Shown here in pieces: positions 48,562 through 58,736 of a stretch of DNA of 64,000 nt. The stretch is from Ruegeria sp. Ofav3-42 (GTDB taxonomy: Bacteria > Pseudomonadota > Alphaproteobacteria > Rhodobacterales > Rhodobacteraceae): positions 62,001 through 126,000 of the forward strand of contig NZ_JAKRGB010000005.1 of the NCBI RefSeq assembly GCF_022347725.1. The letters are read 5' to 3'. A program made the position numbers and the translations under genes. Numbering within the stretch: the first letter of the stretch is position 1; every line of letters begins with the position of its first letter. A model generated the notes under the pieces. That model saw only the letters and a program-made list of their open reading frames with translations. It had not been told where the DNA came from and ran no database searches.

Positions 48562-48743
48562 TGTCTAGGCAGAAAGCAAAGGGCGCACAGCCCCTGCGAT
48601 CACCCGCTGACGACGAGGTCACAACCGGTTGCGCGGCGGTCCAGACGATTTGGAGCACAGATCATAGTCATAAGCGTATTTTTGCTTCGACCGGATCATG
48701 CCGCAAGTTGGTTTGCGACTAAATTGCCCGGAAACGACAGAAT

Positions 48744-49721
48744 TCAGGGTTTTGCCGCTTTGGCAGGATCGGACTCGGCCAGAACGCCGTCCATGATCAA
48801 GGCCTTCAGGCTGGTGCGGATTTCACTTTCGGGAAACTTGCCAATGCTCCAGTGCCTGAGGGACCAGACGTTGCACAGGAAATACAGATAGTTCGCCATC
48901 AATTCCGTATTCATGGGGCGGAACACCTTCTGCTCGACCCCTTGATCCAGAATGCCTTTCCAGCGTCCCATGAAGTCGCGTTCCATGTCGAATACACGCG
49001 CGCGGTTCTCGGCCGACATCGAGCGTGTTTCTGAGTAGACCAGATTTATATAGCGACGATTCTCGCCGATGTAGTCGATGTACCGGTCTACAGCCTTTTC
49101 AAGGTTCTGATCTGCGGGTCCGGTGAACAGCTCTCCGGTATCAAAGAAATCGATAATGTCCTGCATGCACATGGTGGTGATCAGATGCAGGATATCGTCC
49201 TTGTCCTTGATGTACTTGTACATGAGCGGAACCGACAGCCCGGATTCTTTGGCGATCTCGCGCATCGAGGCATTGCCGAACCCGTGCTTGGCGATCACCT
49301 TGCAAGCGCCTTCAAATATCTGCCGCCGCCGCTCCTCGGCTGTGTCGGACAGGGCGCGGGCGGGTTTTTCGGCCTGAGTGGTTTTCGGTGTTTCCATCAG
49401 ATCGGTGTCAACCGAGAACGTACAGGTCACTTCCATCAGAGTGGCGGACTCGCCCGGTTTGCGACCGGCCTGAACGATCGAAACACGGTAAGATGTCAGC
49501 GGCGAATCCTCTGGCGACATTCGCAAGGCCTGGGCTTCGATCTGGCCCTGTCCTGGTGTCGCCAGATTCGTGGCCGAGGTGTTGATCAAAGTCGGATGCA
49601 ATGTGTCACCCAGGCGCTTCAGTTCTTCCCGCGCAGCATCAATCGCCAGCGCTAGGCATACGCCATCCAGCTGTGATTTCTTAATGAATTCATCGACTTG
49701 CGCTGCTGAATATAAAAACAC
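48744..49721 (-). CDS. TetR-family regulator with an extra N-terminal domain
   Basis: A 325-residue regulator. A TetR-type helix-turn-helix lies at about 129-178 (ASMREIAKESGLSVPLMYKYIKDKDDIL), followed by a TetR ligand domain. Unlike normal TetR proteins of about 200 residues, it has some 105 extra residues in front. Their pattern (a helix at 8-38, then GQIEAQALRMSP, SYRVSIVQAGRK, ATLMEVTCTFSV) resembles a hotdog-fold thioesterase-like domain, which could sense an acyl-CoA. The GTG start at 49721 is supported by AAGGAGG about 8 bp upstream, so the extension is really translated. It is divergent from the monooxygenase/beta-oxidation operon, with a 24-bp palindrome in the shared promoter. Confidence 0.82.
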   Translation of the reverse strand: MFLYSAAQVDEFIKKSQLDGVCLALAIDAAREELKRLGDTLHPTLINTSATNLATPGQGQIEAQALRMSPEDSPLTSYRVSIVQAGRKPGESATLMEVTCTFSVDTDLMETPKTTQAEKPARALSDTAEERRRQIFEGACKVIAKHGFGNASMREIAKESGLSVPLMYKYIKDKDDILHLITTMCMQDIIDFFDTGELFTGPADQNLEKAVDRYIDYIGENRRYINLVYSETRSMSAENRARVFDMERDFMGRWKGILDQGVEQKVFRPMNTELMANYLYFLCNVWSLRHWSIGKFPESEIRTSLKALIMDGVLAESDPAKAAKP

Positions 49722-49860
49722 CCGGCCTGCCTCCTTAGGATCTTGCCCCGAGGCAACATGTTGAAATCCTTATGTCTTGTCCAGTTGGAAATCGTCGCAG
49801 TGCCCGGGCGACGCAGGGAAAGACATTTCGGGGCTTGACGAATTTGGCGGCCTCATGAGA

Positions 49861-49884
49861 GTGTTAGTGAACGTTCAATAACAC
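49861..49884. promoter_or_regulatory. 24-bp palindromic operator candidate upstream of the first luciferase-like gene
   Basis: The site is symmetrical over 24 bp with a single mismatched pair: GTGTTAGTGAAC on the left and GTTCAATAACAC on the right. It lies 17 bp before the monooxygenase start and 140 bp from the TetR gene start. The half-site TTAGTGAACG recurs upstream of the second monooxygenase gene, which points to one regulator for both. Confidence 0.7.
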
Positions 49885-49900
49885 GCCGGAGGACGCCTGT

Positions 49901-51034
49901 ATGAAGTTCAAGATTCTCGCCATTCCATTCGCGCGCCAGCATGGCGAGGACACCCAGCTTGCCGGGCGTGATCCTACGCGGTTCAACAAGATGATGCACA
50001 CGCTGCGCGATCAGATGGTACTGGCCGAAGAGCTTGGGTATGACGGCTTCTGCCTGACAGAGCATCACATGCAGGTCGAAGGTGTGGAATGCACAACCAA
50101 CCCGCTGTTCTGGAACATGTACATCGCTCAGCACACCAAGAACTTCACAGTGGGTCAGCTGGGAATGAACCTCACGGCGATGAACCCGATCAAGACGGCT
50201 GAAGACATCGCCATGCTTGATCACATGACTGGCGGTCGCGTCTTCGCGGGTTTCTCACGCGGGAACACACCGCGTTGGACAGCAACCATGGGGCAGCATC
50301 TGGACATCACCTCGGCCGAGTCCGACAAGTCCGAGGCAGACCAGCGCAACCGACGCGCGTTGTATGAAAACTGGCGTCTGATCAAGTCGCTTTGGACTGA
50401 TGACCTGACCGAACATCAGGGCGAATTCTGGAACTTCCCGTCGAACGTCGAGTGGGAGTTTAATCCGACCAAGCTGTGGGGTGGTGACAACCCGGTCGAT
50501 GAAAACAAGATCCTGCGCAAATCGGGTATCGTTCCGCGCCCGCTGCAAAAACCGCACCCAAAGGTGTATGCGCCGTTCTCTTACTCGATGGAAACCGCCA
50601 AGTTTTGGTCCTCGGAAGGGGCCAAGATGGTATCCTTCGTGACCGCCGACAAAGAAGAGTTCATGCCGGTGATCCTGGAGAATTGCCTGCAGGCAGCGCA
50701 TGAAAACGGACTGACGCAGACCACAAACAACGACGTTCTGGCCTTGGGCGCGCATCTGATGATGGGCAAGACCCCCGCCAAGACCAGGCAGTATCGCGAG
50801 ATGTTCGACAACCTATGGTTCTCAGCCTACGACGCGCCGCCGTATCACGTGCCGCTGGGTCGCGTCTGGGATGGTTCGCGCCAGCAGGTTCTCGATCAGG
50901 TCGGCGAACTGGCCGAACGGTATCAGATAGAAGAATTCTTCGTGTGGCACCACGTGAACTATTTCGGCGACGAGATTGAGCAGGAGGCTCTGATCGAATT
51001 TGCCGAAGGCGTCATCAAACCTCTGAACGGTTAA
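49901..51034 (+). CDS. Luciferase-like FMN-dependent monooxygenase (first copy)
   Basis: A 377-residue TIM-barrel flavoprotein of the bacterial luciferase superfamily (LLM class). It should use reduced FMN and O2 to oxygenate an organic substrate. Visible family parts are EELGYDGFCLTEHHMQ, the FMN-site region IAMLDHMTGGRVFAGFSRGN, and PYHVPLGRVWDGSRQQVLDQVGEL. A close paralogue lies at the far end of the same gene set. The start has GGAGG 8 bp upstream. It is the first gene of the operon and is followed at 10 bp by ribB. The substrate is unknown; type II Baeyer-Villiger oxidation and alkanesulfonate-type chemistry are both known in this fold. Confidence 0.87.
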   Translation: MKFKILAIPFARQHGEDTQLAGRDPTRFNKMMHTLRDQMVLAEELGYDGFCLTEHHMQVEGVECTTNPLFWNMYIAQHTKNFTVGQLGMNLTAMNPIKTAEDIAMLDHMTGGRVFAGFSRGNTPRWTATMGQHLDITSAESDKSEADQRNRRALYENWRLIKSLWTDDLTEHQGEFWNFPSNVEWEFNPTKLWGGDNPVDENKILRKSGIVPRPLQKPHPKVYAPFSYSMETAKFWSSEGAKMVSFVTADKEEFMPVILENCLQAAHENGLTQTTNNDVLALGAHLMMGKTPAKTRQYREMFDNLWFSAYDAPPYHVPLGRVWDGSRQQVLDQVGELAERYQIEEFFVWHHVNYFGDEIEQEALIEFAEGVIKPLNG

Positions 51035-51044
51035 GGAAAAGATC

Positions 51045-51692
51045 ATGTTCGACCTGCACGAGGTTTATCGGTTGTCGCCCATCGAAGATGTCATTGCGGA
51101 CTGCGCGCAGGGCCGCATGGTCATTCTTGTTGATGACGAAAACCGCGAGAACGAGGGCGATTTGGTGATCCCTGCCGCCTGCACCGACGCGGCCGCCGTG
51201 AACTTCATGGCGCGCTTTGGTCGGGGCCTGATCTGCATGGCGATCCCGCCGGAAAGGGCTGAAAAGTTCAATCTGGGACCGATGGCAGCGTTGAACACCG
51301 ACCCCCATCATACGGCGTTCACCATTTCGGTGGACGCAAAAGAAGGCACCACCACTGGCATTTCCGCCAGCGACCGGGCGCGGACCATTGCGCTCTTGGC
51401 GTCAGATACTGGGTCTTCGGTTGACCTAGTCTCGCCCGGTCACCTTTTCCCTCTGGTGGCAAAACCTGACGGCGTATTGGAGCGGGAAGGCCACACCGAG
51501 GCCGCCGTCGATCTGGCCCGCCTGTCGGGGCAAGGCGATTCCGGAGTGATCTGCGAGATCATGAGGGATGACGGTGAAATGGCGCGCTTGCCGGACTTGC
51601 TGGAGTTTGGAGCCCGCCACGGCCTCAAGGTCGGTACGATCGAAGACCTCAAGCGGTACCGTCAAGCTTTGCTCACCGACAAGGCAGCCTGA
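51045..51692 (+). CDS. ribB: 3,4-Dihydroxy-2-butanone-4-phosphate synthase
   Basis: A 215-residue single-domain RibB that makes the four-carbon riboflavin precursor from ribulose 5-phosphate. The acidic metal/substrate loop VDDENRENEGDLVIPA lies at residues 25-40; GTTTGISASDRARTI and the C-terminal REGHTEAAVDLARL complete the active site. There is no GTP cyclohydrolase II domain. It is embedded 10 bp behind a flavin-dependent monooxygenase gene, not in a rib cluster, so it probably boosts FMN supply when the pathway is induced. Confidence 0.92.
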   Translation: MFDLHEVYRLSPIEDVIADCAQGRMVILVDDENRENEGDLVIPAACTDAAAVNFMARFGRGLICMAIPPERAEKFNLGPMAALNTDPHHTAFTISVDAKEGTTTGISASDRARTIALLASDTGSSVDLVSPGHLFPLVAKPDGVLEREGHTEAAVDLARLSGQGDSGVICEIMRDDGEMARLPDLLEFGARHGLKVGTIEDLKRYRQALLTDKAA

Positions 51693-51731
51693 CAGCTGAC
51701 ACCCCCAGATACTTACGACCGAGGACATTCC

Positions 51732-52109
51732 ATGACCGCATTTGCCGATATCGAAGCTCTGATGCAGGCCTATATCGAAAACCTGCATGACGGCGACATC
51801 ACAAAAGTAGACCAGATGTTCCTGCCGGAATGTGACCTGACCTGCGCCAACGAAGATGGCAGCTACATCCACATGACACTGGACAAGTACAAAGAAGTCA
51901 TCGGTGGCCGCGAAAGCCCCAAGTCCAAAGGTTATCCCGTCTACGGTCACACAATCTCGATTGATCAGTCCGGCCCGAACACGGCGATGGTCAAGATCGA
52001 TTGTGCCGTTCAGCCGCGCTACTTCATCGACTATCTGTCGCTGGTCCGCACCGGCGAGGGCTGGAAGATCGCCGCCAAGGTCTACTACGTCCAGCGCACC
52101 GAAGACTGA
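51732..52109 (+). CDS. SnoaL-like / nuclear transport factor 2-like protein
   Basis: A 125-residue protein with the small alpha+beta cone fold suggested by ADIEALMQAYIENLHDGDITKVDQMFLP, a middle strand region, and the C-terminal YFIDYLSLVRTGEGWKIAAKVYYVQRT, typical of the SnoaL-like lumazine-binding group. The fold serves cyclases, isomerases, hydrolases and non-enzymatic proteins, so the role is open. A GAGG site precedes the ATG. It lies between ribB and an amidase gene in the operon. Confidence 0.75.
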   Translation: MTAFADIEALMQAYIENLHDGDITKVDQMFLPECDLTCANEDGSYIHMTLDKYKEVIGGRESPKSKGYPVYGHTISIDQSGPNTAMVKIDCAVQPRYFIDYLSLVRTGEGWKIAAKVYYVQRTED

Positions 52110-52141
52110 CACCCCATCTGATCGAGCCAGAATTCTCACCC

Positions 52142-53530
52142 ATGACGGCCCCTTATTCCCAACTATCGGCGCGTGCGATGGTGCAGGCCTTTGCCCGGCT
52201 GGAACTTTCCCCGGTCGAGGTCACGCAGGCCGCGCTGGATCGGATTGCTGCAGTCAATCCGCAGATCAACGCGATCTATCATCTGGATGCTGAACGCGCG
52301 CTGGATTCGGCACGCGCCTCAGAACAGCGCTGGCATGGCAATGAGGCGCTGGGACCGCTCGACGGTGTGCCGACGACGGTCAAGGATGCCTTGGATTGCA
52401 TTGGCATGCCAGCCTATCGCGGTTCCGCTGCAGGAGCGGTCGTGGTGAACACCACCGACCATCCGACGGTTGCCCGGATGCGCGAGGCCGGTTCCGTGAT
52501 CCTCGGCAAAAACACTATGTGCGACTATGGTATTCTGGCCGGCGGTGTCAGTTCCAAACATGGCGTCACGCGCAACCCCTGGGACTTGTCGCGTACGACC
52601 GGCGCGTCGTCCTCGGGCGCGTCAGCCAGCGTCGCCGCCGGGATCGAGCCGCTCTCGATTGGCACCGACATCGTGGGTTCGATCCGCCTGCCGGCGTCGT
52701 ATTGCGGGCTGGCCGGGCTGAAGCCGAGCCAAGGCCGGGTTCCCTACTATGTGTGTAACAGCCCGGCCATCACCGCAGGACCGCTGGCGCGTAGTTTTGG
52801 CGATGTCGCGTTGCACATGAATGTTCTGACCGGCGCGGATGGGCGTGACTTCACCGCCTTGGCCCGGGACGGGATGAATTATGTTTCGCGTTTGACCCGT
52901 GGCGACCGTGAAAACCTGTCTGTTCTTGTTGTTCCAGAGCTAGGCTTGGGCGAACCGGTGGCCGAAGATGTTCGTGCCGCGCTCGAGCGAACGGCGCAGG
53001 TTTTGCGGGATATGGGCGCCCAGATCACCTATCATGAAACCGCGCCGTTCAGCCGAACCGATTGGGAACCGACTGAGGCGTTCTATAAGGTCCGCACTCT
53101 GTCCGAACTGATGCGTCAGACCGAGGATGAGCAGGCAAAGACGCCTTACATACGCGATTGGAGCTATGACGCGCGGGCCCTGACGGCGGTTGAGCATCAA
53201 CGCAACTTCGATCACATGCAATCGTTGCGTGAACGTGCTTTGGCGCTAATTGACGGACACGACTTCGTCCTGTTGCCGTCGACACCGAACACCGCCTTTG
53301 CCGCAGAACTGCCGGGGTCTGACCCCAACAAGCCGTTCGAAAGCTGGGCCAACACCTTCCTGTTCAACCTGACAGAACAACCCGCATCCAGCATCCCCGT
53401 GGGACTAGATCGAAATGGGTTGCCGATCGGCATTCAGCTGGTCGGAAACCGGTTCGACGACTTGGGCGTTTTGCAGATGTCGTGGCGGATTGAACGGGAC
53501 ATCGGAGAGATGACGCCAGCGTCTCTGTAA
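52142..53530 (+). CDS. Amidase signature family hydrolase
   Basis: A 462-residue amidase-signature enzyme. The Ser-Ser-Lys triad is visible: the lysine in GVPTTVKDALDC, and the two serines in RTTGASSSGASASVAAGIEPLSIGTDIVGSIRLPAS. The usual GGSSGG is relaxed to GASSSGASA. A longer frame exists upstream, but ATG 52142 opens at MTAPYSQLSARAMVQAFARLELS, which fits the family. It could hydrolyse an amide or, less often, an ester intermediate of this pathway. It follows the SnoaL-like gene by 32 bp. Confidence 0.87.
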   Translation: MTAPYSQLSARAMVQAFARLELSPVEVTQAALDRIAAVNPQINAIYHLDAERALDSARASEQRWHGNEALGPLDGVPTTVKDALDCIGMPAYRGSAAGAVVVNTTDHPTVARMREAGSVILGKNTMCDYGILAGGVSSKHGVTRNPWDLSRTTGASSSGASASVAAGIEPLSIGTDIVGSIRLPASYCGLAGLKPSQGRVPYYVCNSPAITAGPLARSFGDVALHMNVLTGADGRDFTALARDGMNYVSRLTRGDRENLSVLVVPELGLGEPVAEDVRAALERTAQVLRDMGAQITYHETAPFSRTDWEPTEAFYKVRTLSELMRQTEDEQAKTPYIRDWSYDARALTAVEHQRNFDHMQSLRERALALIDGHDFVLLPSTPNTAFAAELPGSDPNKPFESWANTFLFNLTEQPASSIPVGLDRNGLPIGIQLVGNRFDDLGVLQMSWRIERDIGEMTPASL

Positions 53531-53569
53531 CCGAGGCAGATGCTGGCAACAAAAAATTTGGGAGGCAAA

Positions 53570-55219
53570 ATGAGCACCGACAAAGCAACAATCCCCGGCC
53601 AGATCATGACGATGCCGCTGACGGTGACCAGCATCTTCCGTCATGGCATGCGCGCACATCCCGAAGCGCAGATTGTCTGGCGCAACTCGGATATGACAAT
53701 CGACCGCTACAGCTTTGCGGATATGGGGCGCCGCACGCAGCAACTGGCGCACGCGCTGACTGAATTGGGCGTTGGTCCTGGGGACCGCGTCGCAACGCTG
53801 GCCTGGAATAACAACCGGCATCTTGAATTGTATTATGCGCTGGCCTGTATCGGAGCGATTTGCCACACGATCAACCCGCGCCTGCATCCCGACCAGATCG
53901 CCTTCATCATCAATGACGCCGAAGACACGCATATGTTCTTCGACACCACCTTCGCGCCCTTGATCGACGCCGTATCAGAACGCTGCCCAACTGTTCAGGG
54001 TTGGTACAGCCTGACAGGCCCGGAGCAAGTGCCGCAAATGAAGACGTCGGTCAGCGATTACGAGAGCCTGATCGCCGGCAAGCCGGACGTCTATGACTGG
54101 CCCGAACTCGATGAAAACGCCGCCATGGCGCTGTGTTATACCTCTGGCACCACCGGTAATCCCAAAGGTGTGCTGTATTCCCATCGCGGGACGGTGCTGC
54201 ACGCGATGGGCGTGTCTGGAGGCGAGTGGCTGGCTCTGACGGCGCGAGAGGCGGTTTTGCCAGTCGTGCCAATGTTCCACGCCTGCGCCTGGGGTCTGCC
54301 CTACGCCAGCATCATGAACGGAACCAAGCTGGTTTTGCCAGGACCGGGCATGGACCCCGCGCCGCTGCAAGAACTGATGGACGGCGAAGAGGTCACGATG
54401 ATCTCGGGTGTACCGACAGTCTGGCTGGGTTTGTACGAATACCTCGACCAGCGCGGCGAGAGACTGAAAACGGTCAAACGGGCGATGATGGGTGGTTCGG
54501 CGGCTCCGCTGTCGCTGATCGAAAAGATCGAGAAAGGTCACGAGACAGAGGTCGTTCACGGATGGGGCATGACCGAGCTGTCGCCGGTTGGCTCGCTGGC
54601 CATGCTCAAATGGGGCGAGGACAAGCTGCCCATTGACGAGCAGTTGCAGATCAAGACCAAACAGGGCCGCGCGCTTTATGGCGTTGAGATGCGCATCGTC
54701 AATGACGAAGGCGAACTGCTGCCCCACGATGGGATTGCTTCGGGCATGCTGCAGGTTCGTGGTCACTGGGTTGCCAGCAGTTATTGGGGCGGGGCAGGTG
54801 CCGATGCATTCACCGAGGACGGTTGGTTCTCGACTGGTGACGTCGCCGCAATCGACCCACAGGGATATCTGCGCCTGACCGACCGGACAAAGGATGTCAT
54901 CAAATCGGGTGGGGAATGGATTTCCTCAATTGATCTGGAAAGCATCGCCATGAGCCATCCTGATGTTCTGGAGGCTGCCTGTATCGCCGCCAAGCACCGC
55001 AAATGGGACGAACGCCCGCTGATCGTAGCGGTCAAACGCGAGGGCTCGGAGATCAGTCGCGAAGACATTCTGGCGCTTTATGACGGCCAAATTGCCAAGT
55101 GGTGGACCCCTGATGACGTGGTGTTCCAGGCCGAGCTTCCGCACACCGCCACCGGAAAGGTCTCCAAGCTGCATCTGCGTGATCAATACGCCGACTACAA
55201 GCTGCCCACCGACAATTAA
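53570..55219 (+). CDS. AMP-forming acyl-CoA ligase (DmdB/AlkK-like)
   Basis: A 549-residue ANL-superfamily ligase that activates a carboxylic acid to its CoA thioester. The P-loop [21 protein letters not shown] lies near residue 190; [24 protein letters not shown] at the N-terminus, [13 protein letters not shown] and [21 protein letters not shown] are all present. The N-terminal style ([22 protein letters not shown]) is that of medium-chain ligases including DmdB. ATG 53570 has GGAGG 7 bp upstream. The acid it activates is unknown. It is directly upstream of thiolase and dehydrogenase genes, so it starts a beta-oxidation branch. Confidence 0.9.
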   Translation: MSTDKATIPGQIMTMPLTVTSIFRHGMRAHPEAQIVWRNSDMTIDRYSFADMGRRTQQLAHALTELGVGPGDRVATLAWNNNRHLELYYALACIGAICHTINPRLHPDQIAFIINDAEDTHMFFDTTFAPLIDAVSERCPTVQGWYSLTGPEQVPQMKTSVSDYESLIAGKPDVYDWPELDENAAMALCYTSGTTGNPKGVLYSHRGTVLHAMGVSGGEWLALTAREAVLPVVPMFHACAWGLPYASIMNGTKLVLPGPGMDPAPLQELMDGEEVTMISGVPTVWLGLYEYLDQRGERLKTVKRAMMGGSAAPLSLIEKIEKGHETEVVHGWGMTELSPVGSLAMLKWGEDKLPIDEQLQIKTKQGRALYGVEMRIVNDEGELLPHDGIASGMLQVRGHWVASSYWGGAGADAFTEDGWFSTGDVAAIDPQGYLRLTDRTKDVIKSGGEWISSIDLESIAMSHPDVLEAACIAAKHRKWDERPLIVAVKREGSEISREDILALYDGQIAKWWTPDDVVFQAELPHTATGKVSKLHLRDQYADYKLPTDN

Positions 55220-55244
55220 ATTCAGCCTTTCAAGGATCTCTATC

Positions 55245-56426
55245 ATGCGTTCTGCCGTTATCGTCTCGACCGCCCGTACTGCAATTGGCAAAGCCTTTCG
55301 CGGAGCTCTCAATGACACTCACCCCGCCGTTTATGGCGGCCATGCCGTCGCCGAAGCGGTTAAACGCTCCGGGGTCGACCCGTCTGAGATTGAGGATGTG
55401 ATCATTGGCAATGCCGTGCCCGAAGGCGCGAATGGTGGCAATCTGGGCCGTCAGGTTGCGATGCGGGCCGGCCTGCCGGTGACGGCATCGGGTCAGACGG
55501 TCAACCGTTTCTGCTCGTCGGGCCTTGAGGCACTGACCCGGGCCTGTTCGCGGGTCATGGTGGATGGCTGTGACGTGGTTGTCGGTGGCGGAGCTGAAAG
55601 CATCTCTCTGGTGATGGGCCGTGAAAACACCCACCGGTTGGCCGAAGACTGGATCAAGGAAAACGTGCGGGGCTTCTACCATCCAATGATCCGCACTGCG
55701 GATACTGTGGCAGATCGCTACGGCATCAGCCGCGAGGCGCAGGACGAGTTTGCCCTGCAGTCGCAGCAGCGCACAGCCGCTGCGCAGGCAGCAGGCAAGT
55801 TCGATGACGAGATCGTACCGATCACTGTCACCAAAGCGAATAAGAACAAGGAAACTGGCGAGGTCACTTACGAAGAGGTCACGCTGACCCAGGATGAATG
55901 CAACCGCCCCTCGACCACGCTGGAAAGCCTTGCCGGACTGGCCCCGGTGATGGGAGAGGACAAGTGGACCACCGCCGGCAACGCCTCGCAACTGTCCGAC
56001 GGCGGATCGGCGCAGGTCGTGATGGAGGAGAAGCTGGCCGAGCAGCGCGGGTTAGAACCGCTGGGCCGCTACATGGGTTACGTGGTTGCGGGCTGCGAAC
56101 CTGATGAAATGGGTATCGGTCCCGTCTTTGCGGTCCCGAAATTGCTGGAGCGCAACGGCCTCAAGATGGACGATATTGGCCTGTGGGAACTGAACGAGGC
56201 GTTCGCGTCGCAAGCCCTGTATTGCCGCGACAAGCTGGGTATCCCGAATGAGATCCTGAACGTGGACGGCGGCGCAATTTCGGTGGGCCACCCTTATGGC
56301 ATGTCGGGCACGCGCATGGTCGGCCACGCACTGATCGAGGGCAAGAAACGCGGCGCGAAATACATTGTCGCCACCATGTGTATTGGCGGTGGCATGGGTG
56401 CGGCTGGCCTGTTCGAGGTTCTGTAA
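55245..56426 (+). CDS. Acetyl-CoA acyltransferase (thiolase)
   Basis: A 393-residue degradative-type thiolase. The nucleophilic Cys90 is in [13 protein letters not shown], the catalytic His349 in [14 protein letters not shown], and Cys379 in [12 protein letters not shown]. It performs the final thiolytic cleavage in beta-oxidation. It starts 25 bp after the ligase gene and ends immediately before the multifunctional dehydrogenase gene (stop and start adjacent), as in fadA-fadB-type pairs. The frame open upstream overlaps the ligase and is not used. Confidence 0.93.
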   Translation: MRSAVIVSTARTAIGKAFRGALNDTHPAVYGGHAVAEAVKRSGVDPSEIEDVIIGNAVPEGANGGNLGRQVAMRAGLPVTASGQTVNRFCSSGLEALTRACSRVMVDGCDVVVGGGAESISLVMGRENTHRLAEDWIKENVRGFYHPMIRTADTVADRYGISREAQDEFALQSQQRTAAAQAAGKFDDEIVPITVTKANKNKETGEVTYEEVTLTQDECNRPSTTLESLAGLAPVMGEDKWTTAGNASQLSDGGSAQVVMEEKLAEQRGLEPLGRYMGYVVAGCEPDEMGIGPVFAVPKLLERNGLKMDDIGLWELNEAFASQALYCRDKLGIPNEILNVDGGAISVGHPYGMSGTRMVGHALIEGKKRGAKYIVATMCIGGGMGAAGLFEVL

Positions 56427-58724
56427 ATGAGCGCGATCAACAAAGTCGCCGTTATCGGTTCGGGTGTGATGGGGGCGGGGATCGCCGCGCACTTCGCCAA
56501 CGCAGGCGCCGAAGTGGTCCTGCTGGATATCGTGCCCAAAGATGCGGAAGATCGCTCGATGCTGGCCAAGAGTGCCATCGCGCGCATGACCAGAGGCCGC
56601 GCGCCACAGTTGGCGGATCCGGCCTACGCGGCGCGGCTAACGGCGGGCAATCTCGAGGATGATCTGGAACAGCTGCGCGACTGTGATTGGGTTGTTGAGG
56701 TCGTCCTGGAAGACCTCGCCATCAAACACGCGCTGTATGCGAAAATCGCGCCCTACCTGCGGGACGATGCGTTGCTGAGCTCGAATACTTCGACCATTCC
56801 ACTGGCCGATCTGGTCAGCCAGATGGGCGATGACCTGCGCAAGCGCTTTGTGATCGTGCATTTTTTCAACCCGCCGCGTTACATGCGCCTGATCGAACTG
56901 GTGACCGGACCCGATACCGATCCGGCGGCTGCGGAACGTGCCCGTGCCTTCAGCGACAAGTGCTTGGGCAAGACTGTCGTGCCCTGCAATGACCGCCCGG
57001 GCTTTATTGCCAACCGTCTGGGTGGGTTGTGGATGAACGCTGCTGCCCGCGAGGCAGTGACTCGTGGTATCACCGTGGAAGAGGCTGACACGGTCCTGGC
57101 TCGTCCCTTCGGCGTGCCCGGAACGGGCGTTTTTGCACTGATGGATCTGATCGGCATCGATCTGATGGGCAAATCGCGCCTGTCCATGCGCAACCTGCTT
57201 GAATCCGAAGACCCGCAGCAACTCCATACTAAGGGTCTGGAGCTGTTCGATCAGATGGCTGCCAAGGGGTTAGCTGGTCGCAAGGCGGGCGCAGGGTTCT
57301 ATCGTCGATCAAAGGATGCAAACGGAAAAACCGTGGCTGAAGTAGTCGATCTGGCGACGCTTGACTATCGTACGCAGGCCAAGGGGCCGGACCTGTCCAA
57401 GAGTTTCGGTGTCGACTTCATTGATCAAGCCGGTGATCGGTTGGCTGATTATGCTTGGGCCGTCATGGGGCCAGCGCTGTCTTATGCGGCCTATTGCGTG
57501 CCCGAAATCACCGCCAACCCGGCCGATATCGATGCCGCGATGGAGCTTGGGTACAACTGGCGCATGGGTCCTTTCAAGCTGATCGACAAGATTGGCGCAG
57601 ACAAGATTGTCGCCAGGCTGAAGTCTGAAGGTCTGGATGTGCCGCCGTTGCTGGAGCTTGCTGCGGAACGCGGCGGGATTTACTCGGGAATGGGCCGTGA
57701 CCGTAAGGTACTGCTGCCTTCGGGCGAGCAGGCAGAAGTGCCGCGCGGGCCGGGGATGATCTTTGCCTCAGACCTGACGGATGCCCCGGAGTTTCAGACC
57801 GAAGCGGTGGCGCTGCACGATATGGGGGATGGCGTTGCTTTGCTGACGATCACCGCGCCCAATGCGGCTTTGGACGATCAGGTGATGACTGGTGTCAGCG
57901 AGGCATTGGACGTTGTGGGCCGCGACTTCAAGGCGATGGTCATCGGGTCGGACGGCAACCACTTTTCGGTGGGTGCGAACCTGAAAAAGGCGTTGGACCG
58001 TGCCGATGCCGGAGAGTTGGACCTGGTTGAAGGGCAGTTGGCAATCGGTCAGGCCACGATGCGCAAGATCAAGTATGCGCCGTTTCCTGTGGTCTCGGCC
58101 GCATGTGGGCTGGCTTTGGGCGGTGGCTGTGAGATATTGATGCATTCGGATCGGGTTATGGCCGCGCTCGAAAGTAACATCGGATTGGTTGAGGCCAACG
58201 TCGGTCTGCTGCCGGCTTGGGGTGGCACAACAGCGCTGTTGTTGCGCAAAACGGCAGAACTGGGTGACCCGGTCAAAGGGGCCGAGGCTGCATTCGATGT
58301 GATCTCGGTGGCGCTGATGACCGGCTCCGCTCCGATGGCGCAGCATGCGGGCTATCTGAAGGCCACCGACGGAGTGGTGATGAACCGCGACCGCCTGCTG
58401 GCTGAGGCAAAGGCGGCGGCGCTGGCGCTGGCCGATGGGTATCAGCCTGCGTCCATGGCCGAGATCACGCTCGATGCCGCCGCAATCAATGCCGCGCTGG
58501 AGCCGAAGTTGGCCGCCCTAGCTGATGCCATGCCCGACGCACCCTACACGGTCGAAATAGCCCGCGAGACGGCGCATGTGCTGGCGGGCGGGGACGGTGG
58601 TACTTTGGACGAAGAGGCGCTGCACAAACTGGAAGCCGACGGCATGATGCGCCTGATCCGTCAGGACAAGACCATCGAGCGGATGCGTCACACCATGACC
58701 ACCGGTAAGCCGCTGAAAAACTGA
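56427..58724 (+). CDS. 3-Hydroxyacyl-CoA dehydrogenase / enoyl-CoA hydratase fusion (FadN-like)
   Basis: A 765-residue bifunctional beta-oxidation enzyme. The order is dehydrogenase first: NAD motif VIGSGVMGAGIAAHFANAGAEVVLLD at about 7-32, then VEVVLEDLAIKHALYA, STIPLADLVSQM and VIVHFFNPPRYMRLIELV. A crotonase domain follows from about 470 (MVIGSDGNHFSVGANLKKAL, ACGLALGGGCEILMHSD, LVEANVGLLPAWGGT). This is the reverse of FadB and matches the FadN-type arrangement. The start lies directly after the thiolase stop. It catalyses hydration and oxidation of an enoyl-CoA made by the acyl-CoA dehydrogenase downstream. Confidence 0.92.
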   Translation: MSAINKVAVIGSGVMGAGIAAHFANAGAEVVLLDIVPKDAEDRSMLAKSAIARMTRGRAPQLADPAYAARLTAGNLEDDLEQLRDCDWVVEVVLEDLAIKHALYAKIAPYLRDDALLSSNTSTIPLADLVSQMGDDLRKRFVIVHFFNPPRYMRLIELVTGPDTDPAAAERARAFSDKCLGKTVVPCNDRPGFIANRLGGLWMNAAAREAVTRGITVEEADTVLARPFGVPGTGVFALMDLIGIDLMGKSRLSMRNLLESEDPQQLHTKGLELFDQMAAKGLAGRKAGAGFYRRSKDANGKTVAEVVDLATLDYRTQAKGPDLSKSFGVDFIDQAGDRLADYAWAVMGPALSYAAYCVPEITANPADIDAAMELGYNWRMGPFKLIDKIGADKIVARLKSEGLDVPPLLELAAERGGIYSGMGRDRKVLLPSGEQAEVPRGPGMIFASDLTDAPEFQTEAVALHDMGDGVALLTITAPNAALDDQVMTGVSEALDVVGRDFKAMVIGSDGNHFSVGANLKKALDRADAGELDLVEGQLAIGQATMRKIKYAPFPVVSAACGLALGGGCEILMHSDRVMAALESNIGLVEANVGLLPAWGGTTALLLRKTAELGDPVKGAEAAFDVISVALMTGSAPMAQHAGYLKATDGVVMNRDRLLAEAKAAALALADGYQPASMAEITLDAAAINAALEPKLAALADAMPDAPYTVEIARETAHVLAGGDGGTLDEEALHKLEADGMMRLIRQDKTIERMRHTMTTGKPLKN

Positions 58725-58736
58725 GGGATTATAGGT

